Positions 56,208 through 64,000 of a stretch of DNA of 64,000 bases are shown here, piece after piece. The position numbers and the translations under genes were made by a program. The DNA comes from Zingiber officinale. Lineage: Eukaryota > Streptophyta > Magnoliopsida > Zingiberales > Zingiberaceae. Each line of letters starts with the position of its first letter. The stretch's first letter is position 1. Below the pieces are notes generated by a model. That model saw only the letters and a list, made by a program, of their open reading frames with translations, ran no database searches and was not told where the DNA came from. The DNA is taken from positions 7,831,600 to 7,895,599 of the forward strand of contig NC_056001.1 in NCBI RefSeq assembly GCF_018446385.1. Reading direction: 5' to 3'.

Positions 56208-59200
56208 TCATCCAGCTCGATAAGGCTGGAGATGATTTGCATGCCACGGTCGATCCAGCTGCCGCTCGGCTTCATCCTCCAAATAATATACGTCCGAGCG
56301 GAGCTTTTCAATAACTTTGAAGGGGCCCGCCCACGGTGCCTCCAGTTTGCCGACGTCGCCGACCGGCTTGACTTTCTTCCAAACGAGATCGCCGACCTGG
56401 AATGATCTGGGGATTACGCGGCGGTTGTAGTTTTGCCTCATCCGTTGCCGGTACGCCATCAGCAGAACGGACTCCTTGGCTCGCTCCTCGTCAACCAAAT
56501 CCAGCTCCATATTCCTCCGTTCGGCGTTGCCATCATCATAGCTCATCCTCCGGACGGACTCAACACCGACTTCAACCGGAATGACCGCCTCGTCGCCATA
56601 CACCAAATGGAACGGTGTGACGCCCGTCCCTTCCTTCGGAGTTGTTTGGATGGCACATAAGACGCCCGGCACTTCATCCGGCCAACTTCCTCCCAAATGG
56701 TTGAGCCGAGCGCGCAGAATACGAAGAATTTCCCGATTGGCTACTTCGGCTTAACCGTTGCTTTGGGGATAAGCCACGGACGTGAAGTGTTGCTCGATGC
56801 CGTAGCTTTTGCACCAATCCTCTAGTACCTTCCCTGTGAATTGCCTCCCGTTATCGGAAACCAATCGGCGAGGGATGCCGAACCGACAGATGATGTGTTG
56901 CCAGATGAATTTTTTAACCATCTGTTCAGTGATCTTTGCCAGCGGCTTGGCCTCCACCCATTTAGAAATATAGTCGACCGCCACTAGCAAAAATTTCCGC
57001 TGCCCGGTCGCCATCGGGAATGGACCAACAATATCCATTCCCCATTGATCGAACGGACATGAAACTGTTGATGCCTTCATTTCTTCTGCCGGTCGATGAT
57101 TGAAGTTATGGTACTTTTGGCATGAAAGGCACGTTGACACTGTCCGAGCGGCATCTGCTTGTAAAGTCGGCCAGAAGTATCCAGCTAGCAGGATCTTCTT
57201 AGCTAGTGCTCGTCCGCCCGGATGTCCTTCGCATGATCCTCGATGTACTTCTTGGAGGATGTAAGCCGAGTCCTCCGAGCTCACGCATTTCAACAACGGG
57301 CGTGAGAAAGCCTTTTTATAAAGTTGATCGCCGATTAGTGTGAACCGACCGGCTCTCCTCCTTAGCAGCTGGGCTTCATACTCATTGGATGGTGTGGCGC
57401 CCGAGCGGAGGAACTCTAAATGGGAGTCCGTCAGTCGCTTGGAAATGTGTGGCCTTCCATCCGGTCGATGTGGGCCACTAACAGTACTTTTTCAATTGGC
57501 TGCTGAATGGCGACCGGCGTTATTGAGCTCGCGAGTTTGACTAACTCATCAGCTGCTTGATTTTCTGCTCTGGGTATATTCTGGACAATAACTTCTCTAA
57601 AATCTGCTTTCAGTTTCTTGAAAGCTTCAGCATAGAGCTTGAGCCGAGCACTATTGATTTCGAAGGTACCCGAGAGCTGTTGAGCGGCCAACTGCGAGTC
57701 CGAGTGGAGTGTTACCCGACCGGCTCCTACATGCAGGGCAGCCTGCAAGCCAGCTATGAGGGCTTCATACTCCGCCTCATTGTTGGTAGTTTTATAATCC
57801 AGCCGGACGGATAGGTGCATCTTTTCTTCTTGTGGGGAGAGCAGCAATATTCCAATCCCGCTTCCGAGCCGAGTGGACGACCCATCCACATATATTCTCC
57901 ACATAGCTTCCGGCTCCGGCCTTTGCACCTCAGTCACAAAATCGGCCAAGGATTGCGCTTTGATCGCCGAGCGGGGCTGGTATTGGATATCAAATTCACT
58001 TAACTCCGTCGTCCATTTAATGAGCCGTCTGGATGCCTCCGGATTTAGTAGGACACGTCCGAGCGGGCTGTTGGTTTTGACAATATTGTATGCGCCAGGA
58101 AATATGGATGAAGGCGCCGAGCGACGAGGACCAGAGCGAAGGCTAGCTTTTCGAGCCCAGTGTAGCGAGATTCAGCATCTTTTAAAATGTGACTAAGGAA
58201 ATACACAGGCTCCTCTCCGCTCGCCCTCACCAATGTTGAGCCGATTGCTTGCTCGGTCGAGGATAGATAAATACAAAGTGGCTCACCAATAGTCGACTTG
58301 GCTAATACCGGGAGTGAATTCAGATATGCCTTCAAATCTTCGAACGCCCGGTCGCATTCTTCGTCCCAGTAAAATTTTGTAGCTTTGCATAAGATCTTGA
58401 AAAAAGGAAGGCTCCGGTCGGCCGTTTTGGAGATGAATCTGGATAGAGCGGTTATCCGACCGGTCAAACGCTGTACTTCCCTTGTATTTCTTGGGGGCGG
58501 TATGTCTTGTAGGGCTTTCACCTTGCTGGGATTTGCTTCGATTCCCCGCTCGGTCACTATGTACCCCAAAAAACGTCCCCCTTTTGCTCCGAACAGGCAC
58601 TTCTGAGGATTTAGCTTGACTCCATATTTGCGCAGCGTTCGGAAGGTTTCCTCCATGTCTTTGAAGAGATCTGCCGCTCGGACGGATTTGATGAGAATGT
58701 CGTCCACATAAACTTCTAAGTTCCGCCCGATCTGCTCTCTGAATACTTTATTCATTAAGCGTTGATATGTGGCTCCCGCATTTTTCAATCCGAACGGCAT
58801 CACATTGTAGCAATAAGTGTCGTCGGCCGTCACGAAGCTGACCTTTTCTTGATCTTCACGGGCGAGCGGCACTTGGTGATAGCCCTGGTAGGCGTCGAGC
58901 ATACAGATTAATTCGCAGCCGGCCGTAGAGTCCACCAGCTGGTCTATCCGGGGCAGAGGATAAAAATCTTTCGGGCAAGCTTTGTTGAGATCCCGAAAAT
59001 CTATGCACACTCTCCATTTGTTGCCCGGTTTGGAGACTAATACTACGTTCGCCAGCCAGCTCGGGAACTGAACCTCGCGTATATGGCCGGCTTCCAGAAG
59101 CTTCTCCACCTCCGCCCGGATGATGACGTTCTGCTCGGCGCTGAAATCTCTTTTTCTCTGCTTTACCGGCCGAGCGTCCGGTCGGACATGTAACTCGTGC

Positions 59201-61353
59201 TGCGCTATGCTCGGCGAAATTCCGGGCAGCTCATGTGTCGACCAGACGAAGACATCATGATTTCTTCGGAGGCATTGGATCAGCTCTTCTTTCTGCTTCT
59301 CCTCCAGATCGGACGCAATAAAGGTTGTGGCCTCCGATCGGGATGGGTGAATCTGCACTTCCTCTTTTTCTTCATAAATTAAAGAGGGTGGCTTTTCGGT
59401 GATGGCGTTCACCTCGATCCGGGGCGCCTTCCGAGCGGAATTGGCTTCTGCTCGGACCATCTCTATGTAGCATCGCCGAGCTGCTAGCTGATCTCCTCGT
59501 ACTTCTCCCACTTTGTCCTCCACAGGGAATTTGATCTTCTGATGGAAGGTTGAGACGACCGCTCGGAATTCGCTGAGCGCCGGTCGTCCCAGAATGACGT
59601 TGTAGGACGAGGGAGAGTCGACCACCACAAAGTTTGTTGTCCTTGTCCTTCTGAGCGGCTCTTCTCCCAACGAGGTAGCCAGCCGGATCTGTCCGACCGG
59701 CTGAACTTCGTTACCCGTAAACCCGTAGAGCGGAGTTGTCATGGGTAACAGCTCGGCTCGATCAATTTGCAGCTGATCGAACGCCTTCTTGAATAAGATG
59801 TTGACTGAGCTCCCTGTGTCAACAAATACGCGGTGAATTGTGTAATTGGCTATTACCGCTTTGATGAGCAGAGCGTCGTCGTGGGGTACTTCAACTCCTT
59901 CCAAGTCCTCTGGCCCGAAACTGATTTCCGGTCCGTTCGCCCGTTCTTGGCTGCAGCCAACGGCATGGATTTGGAGCTGCCGGACGCTCGCCTTTCTTGC
60001 TCTGTTAGAGTCTCCTCCGGTCGGCCCGCCAGCAATAACGTTGATCTCGCCTCGGGAGGTATTGCTTTTATTTTCCTCTTCCCGCGCGGACGGTCGAGAC
60101 CGTTCTCTGGACGCTCGGCGATTCTCCTGCCTTGGGGATCGGTGTCGGTCGGGAGTCTGTTGCTGTCGCCTATCAGCTCGCGTTCGATCGGCTTCATGAA
60201 TTCTCTGTCGCCTGTCGACTGAGGGAGACCGTCGTCCGGCATTCCGGGGTACGGGATGAGACACGAAGGGAAGACTTCGACAATCCCTTGTGTTGTGCAT
60301 ATCCGTTTGGTGGAAGGAGCAGAACATCGGGGTCCATTTCTTTTTTGGCTTGGGCCGGGCGACGGCTACCTCTTGCACGTGGGACCTGGCATGGGGGGAT
60401 CGGATTGCTTCGGCCCTTGGTCCTTTGGGCGGCTGATGGGTTGCTTGTTGTTTCCGCTCGGACGGAGGAGCCCGCTCGATTGGAATTTCTTTTTTCCTGG
60501 CCGCTTGTGCCTCTTCCACGTTGATGTATTCATTCGCCCGGTGTAACATGTGATCATAGTCTCGGGGCGGCTTTCGGATGAGCGATCGGAAGAAATCCCC
60601 ATCCACCAGGCCTTGTGTGAAGGCGTTCATCATGGTTTCTGAGGTGGCCGTTGGAATGTCTATCGCCACTTGGTTGAACCGCTGGATGTAAGCTCGAAGC
60701 GATTCACGGGCTTCTTGCTTGATGGCGAACAGGCTCACGCTCGTTTTCTGGTAGCGTCGACTGCTTGCAAAATGGTGGAGGAAGGCCGTTCAGAAATCTT
60801 TGAAGCTTGTGATGGATCCGTCCGGCAATCTCCGAAACCACCGTTGAGCCGAGCCCGAGAGAGTGGTAAGAAAAACTCGGCACTTTACTCCATCTGTGTA
60901 TTGATGGAGAGTAGCTATATTATCGAACTTACCCAGATGATCATCCGGGTCGGTTGTTCTATTGTACTCGCCGATCGTCGGAGGCGCGTAGTGCTTTGGC
61001 AGAGGGTCTCGTAGGATAGCCTCTGAAAATTGGCGATTGATCCGCTCGGGCGACACGTCCGCTCGGGGGGTTTTCCCCTTTCTGTTGTCTCGTCTAGGCA
61101 TTTCATCCGAAGAAGATCCCCTATCCCGGTGGGCTGCCACGGCTTCAGGGGTGTGGAACAGAGCCCGATGAAATGCGACGGTGGCAGGTGGTGCTTCCGC
61201 TCGGCCGCCCGACGCTGAAGTTGCTTGCTGCTCCGGCCGCTCGGCTGCTGCCTTCTATTTTTGCTCCACAAGCTTGGCGGCCCTTATCTCGATCAGAGCG
61301 TCGAGTTCCTCAGTCGAAAGTGTCACCGCGTGTTGTCGTCCAGCCTCGTCCAT
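56208..61353 (-). pseudogene. Gypsy-2 gag-pol polyprotein
   Basis: Begins at the ATG at 61353. Gag motifs: INRQFSEAIL, DDHLGKFDN, CRVFLTTLSGSAQRWF, FTQGLVDGDFFRSL, the zinc-knuckle-like CSFHQTDMHNTRDC. Then protease with FVDTGSSVNI, RT with MLDAYQGYHQVPL, MPFGLKNAGATYQRLMN and YVDDILIKS, RNase H with YVDGSSTRLGS, NNEAEYEALIAGL and HSDSQLAAQQ, and integrase with CLSCQKYH, WGMDIVGPFP, RRLVSDNG and a C-terminal GDLVWKKV...YYLED region ending at 56208. The longest uninterrupted frame is 60738-58045. Breaks: TAG 61255-61257, TGA at about 60790, frameshifts near 58090 and 57431, TAA 56751-56753. No active protein is expected, though catalytic residues are kept. Confidence 0.93.
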
Positions 61354-61377
61354 TGTTTTCGATCGGATGCAGGAGCA

Positions 61378-61395
61378 TTCCCACAGACGGCGCCA
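61378..61395 (-). promoter_or_regulatory. Gypsy-2 primer-binding site
   Basis: TGGCGCCGTCTGTGGGAA on the minus strand, 3 bases after the 5' LTR; identical to Gypsy-0. Confidence 0.78.
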
Positions 61396-61398
61396 AAT

Positions 61399-62194
61399 TG
61401 ATCCTGTCCGAATCGTCGAACCAAGGGACGCTGGGCACGTGGCGCTCTCCTAGTCGATGGCACAGGCCTCCGAAGCTCCGACGATCCTGCACAGAAGTCG
61501 AGCCGGGAAGGGGTTCCCGGCGGCGACCCTCCGACGCTCAAGTCAGGTAAGTAGTGGAAAAAGGAGCTCCCAAGCTTGTAGAATGCGTACCTCCGGCGAA
61601 GTCTACGGTTCTTTATATAGGGCGATGAAAAAGCTCCTACACGCCTATCGAGGCGCGTGCGTATCCGCAGCCCATGCCTCGGTGTGTGCCTGTCAGAAAA
61701 CTTACCTGACGCCATACTGCAACAGTCCCATCGCGCCTTCGATGGGACAACAAGACACCCCGTTGTCAGACTAGGAGTATGGCTTAGTCATGTGACTTGA
61801 CGGCTATTAGGAGATGTTCCTGTTCTCCTTTACCGCCGGCCGGGACGTACGTCCGGCCAGCTGGATGGAGAACATCGTCCGGACGGCCTTCATCCCCTGC
61901 GTCGGCCGGACGGCACGCCCCTCACATCTCGCCTGTCGCTTGTGCGGAGATGCCGGGGAGACTTCCAGGCGAGTGACTTCCTCTCGGCTCTGAGACATTG
62001 TTTCATTGAGCGTCGGAACCCCAACCCGGTCAGGGCGCCTTTTACTACCGAATGTCCATTGGTCGGCCGATCGGCCTTATCCATTTCTTCCAAGTTCGGT
62101 TGGCTCACCCTTCTCCGGAGGGCTACTTGGCCATTTGACCTCCACGTGGCGTTGACCCCTCGTTAGGGGGTCCCGGGCTTTTACCACCGGATCA
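61399..62194 (-). repeat. Gypsy-2 5' LTR (796 bp)
   Basis: Partner of 41900-42694 with matching TGATCC/GGATCA ends. Target duplication GAAAG follows at 62195. Confidence 0.93.
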
Positions 62195-62199
62195 GAAAG

Positions 62200-62748
62200 T
62201 AAAAGATATCCTCTGTCACAGGGCTCCTTGTTATACAATCCAAAAAACCTCTTCTACATGATGATCAAAACTTTGCATCTACATGTATTGCCCCTCACAC
62301 ACATTTCGTCAAATACATTCAAGGCACAACATGATAAAACAAGTTATAAAACATATCATTGCATTAGAAAATATCCAACTATATAGTTCATTCATCAAAC
62401 ATGCATCACAATTACTTTCTACATCTTAGATCTAGAGGGTGACCCCATAACAAAGGAATTACAACCCAAAGACATAAATGAAAGCATTTATACGATTCAA
62501 ATTAGAGAATAGAAATAAGAAATGCTTAGGAAGAAGATTCCCAGTATCTTCGATGTTGTTTCTTTGTGTCGGAGATGGATTAAGTGTCGTAGTTGATGAA
62601 AGTGATGTCCCTAGGGTTTTCCCAAGAGGGGAAAATCCTCTCCAAGGAGGAGGACCCATTCCTCCGATCCAAACCACTCTCGCCCCACAGGTCCAATGGG
62701 ATGAACCCCTTTTTATAGGGGATGAGGTTGGTCGCGTGACACGACCCA
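62200..62748. other. Noncoding stretch between Gypsy-2 and Copia-G
   Basis: Continues the decayed LTR-like DNA left of 41895. CCCTATAAAAAGG (minus, about 62708-62720) looks like a TATA box of an LTR or promoter, but no gene was recognised. Confidence 0.4.
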
Positions 62749-63753
62749 TGTTGGAGGATCGGTGGTCGGCTTGAAGGGGGGTTGGATAGACGGCGCCCCC
62801 AAATCGCTCGCTTTCTACGTATTTGTTAGTTGCACAGTGGAATACAAATAATACAAACACAAATACGAAAGCTAAATACAAATACAAAGAACAAGAAAGA
62901 GCAAGCAAACCAACACGCGCCGATTTACGTAGTTCGGAGATAAAACTCCTACTCCACGGCGTGTTCGTAAGGTGGACGATCCCTATCCGTCGGTGGATTA
63001 CTCCCCGGAAGACCTCCGGCTAGCTCAAACCTCCTTGTGGGTGGAGAAACCTTACCACAAACTCACCAAGACTTCTTGGACACAAGGAAAACTCTTGAGC
63101 ACTTGTAGACTACTAATTAGACCTTAACCAAGTCTAATTTCGTCACCTTGACCGGCCATCCCAAACTCCTTCTTATAGAGCTTGGAGCAAATCAGCATCC
63201 TGATTTGCCCGTTACCAGTCGACTGGTCCATGCACTAGTCGACTGGTGCCAACCCAACGGCTATCTCAACGGTTCTCTGCTACAGTGCATCAGTCGACTG
63301 GTCCATGCACCAGTCGACTGCTACAGTGCCGCTACAGTACCGCTACAGTAAACCGCTAAAACTAGGATTTTACTCCGAGTACAATCTCTCATACGCTCGT
63401 ACCCTTACGACTCACTTGATACTTCCTTTGCAGCTTTGACCTCTTGTCTTCAAGTCTACTTCCTTTGGCTCTCGTCCCTCGGATGCATTCAAGTCCGCGG
63501 CTCGTCCTCAATGCCATCCTTCGCGTATGCCTCGAAGTCGCTTCCCTCGGCCCTTGTCCTTGCTGCCTTGTCCATGGTCCCTCGGATGCTCCATCTTTCA
63601 CCAGACCCGAAGCCTTTAACCTGAGTCTCATGTGTATCCTGTATTCCTGCACAACTCAAGTACACATATCAAATAACAGGGTGAACCTAACTTAAACCCT
63701 TTGCCCAAACACCAAAACACATGGTCCCGTGGACCATTGGGATTGCTCCAACA
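62749..63753 (-). repeat. Copia-G 3' LTR (1005 bp)
   Basis: Contains four CCAGTCGACTGGT-type palindromes (63213-63333), some with point changes, ahead of TATAAG (63172-63177, minus). Its ending resembles that of Copia-F. Confidence 0.85.
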
Positions 63754-63815
63754 ATCTCCCCCTTTTTGATGTTTGGCAATACGTTTAAGTTAGGGAAAAC
63801 AATATGCTAAAACAA

Positions 63816-63990
63816 ATGGACTTACGTTGCCAAGGCTACACACTTGGACTTACACCGCCGAATGGACTTACGTTGCCAAGGCTACACACTTGGATTTACA
63901 CCACCGAATGGACTTACGCACACTTGGACTTACACCGCCGAATGAACTTACGTTGCCAAGGCTACACACTTGGACTTACACTGCCGAAAC
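63816..63990. repeat. 46-bp tandem repeat in Copia-G internal region
   Basis: About four copies of AATGGACTTACGTTGCCAAG followed by GCTACACACTTGGACTTACA and CCGCCG, one with an internal deletion. Confidence 0.85.
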
Positions 63991-64000
63991 AAAATGGAAC

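Larger units (their letters stand above)
41900..62194 (-). mobile_element. Gypsy-2, complete Tat-type Ty3-gypsy element
   Basis: Bounded by LTRs 41900-42694 and 61399-62194 and the target duplication GAAAG (41895-41899, 62195-62199). Order on the minus strand: 5' LTR, primer-binding site, gag-pol (61353-56208), a noncoding region with a 64-bp tandem array, the antisense gene, polypurine tract, 3' LTR. Removing Copia-E leaves about 10.6 kb. By eye the LTRs differ at about 17 substitutions and one indel (about 2%). RNase H preceding the integrase and the long antisense gene place it in the gypsy Tat group; the exact lineage is inferred. Confidence 0.93.
62749..64000 (-). mobile_element. Copia-G, 3' end of a minus-strand copia element
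   Basis: 3' LTR 62749-63753 (TGTTGGAGCAATCCC to GATCCTCCAACA) preceded on the minus strand by the polypurine tract AAAAAGGGGGAGA (63755-63767). Internal noncoding sequence runs off the window. The LTR is related to Copia-F in its end sequence and palindromes. Confidence 0.85.

Overview
The window is nuclear DNA of a flowering plant. The evidence is two intron-style plant genes, dense Ty1-copia and Ty3-gypsy LTR retrotransposons with plant-type primer-binding sites, and a tRNA-derived SINE. The strong contrast between GC-rich coding sequence (the DREB2-like gene) and AT-rich intergenic DNA suggests a monocot. The order cannot be fixed by eye. No rRNA, tRNA, CRISPR, plasmid or bacterial feature was seen.

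Left third (1-23650): one nested retrotransposon pile. The outermost unit is a minus-strand Tat-type Ty3-gypsy element ('Gypsy-0', 5' LTR 22850-23650, gag-pol fragments down to 7282). It is split by three insertions. Copia-F (16070-20792, TSD TTTAC) is a young gag-only element. Copia-C (8742-14644, TSD GAACT) is a chimera with ~197-bp LTRs and a complete foreign LTR inside. Copia-B (from 7281 leftwards) is itself split by Gypsy-1, whose 3' LTR is 4717-5502. Gypsy-1 is in turn split by Copia-A (1-3092, running off the window). The left end is therefore four elements deep.

Middle (23651-41899): AT-rich intergenic DNA with a SINE, fold-back and tandem repeats, then the only ordinary gene island. 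It holds a seven-exon pectate lyase gene (30540-33768, +) and an intronless DREB2-type AP2/ERF gene (34867-35451, -). After it come old LTR remnants (37465-38935 and about 39400-41894).

Right third (41900-62194): a complete minus-strand Tat-type gypsy element, Gypsy-2, with 795/796-bp LTRs and TSD GAAAG. It carries an intron-containing antisense gene (aORF) between pol and the 3' LTR. That gene is interrupted by a complete Copia-E (45283-54981, TSD GGGAG) of the same family as Copia-A. The window ends in the 3' LTR and internal sequence of a further minus-strand copia element (Copia-G).

The most interesting signals are these. (1) The gypsy antisense gene has its own G-box plus TATA promoter with the same 141-bp spacing in both copies. 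(2) Several unrelated copia LTR families each carry a different short-palindrome array just upstream of the LTR TATA box. (3) A sequence block is conserved between gag and pol of copia elements and is followed by an AT-rich array. (4) Copia-C is chimeric. (5) A 64-bp tandem array sits in the gypsy 3' region. Nearly all retroelement genes are broken by stops, many explicable by C-to-T change, and by frameshifts. The gag ORFs of Copia-F and Copia-C are open.
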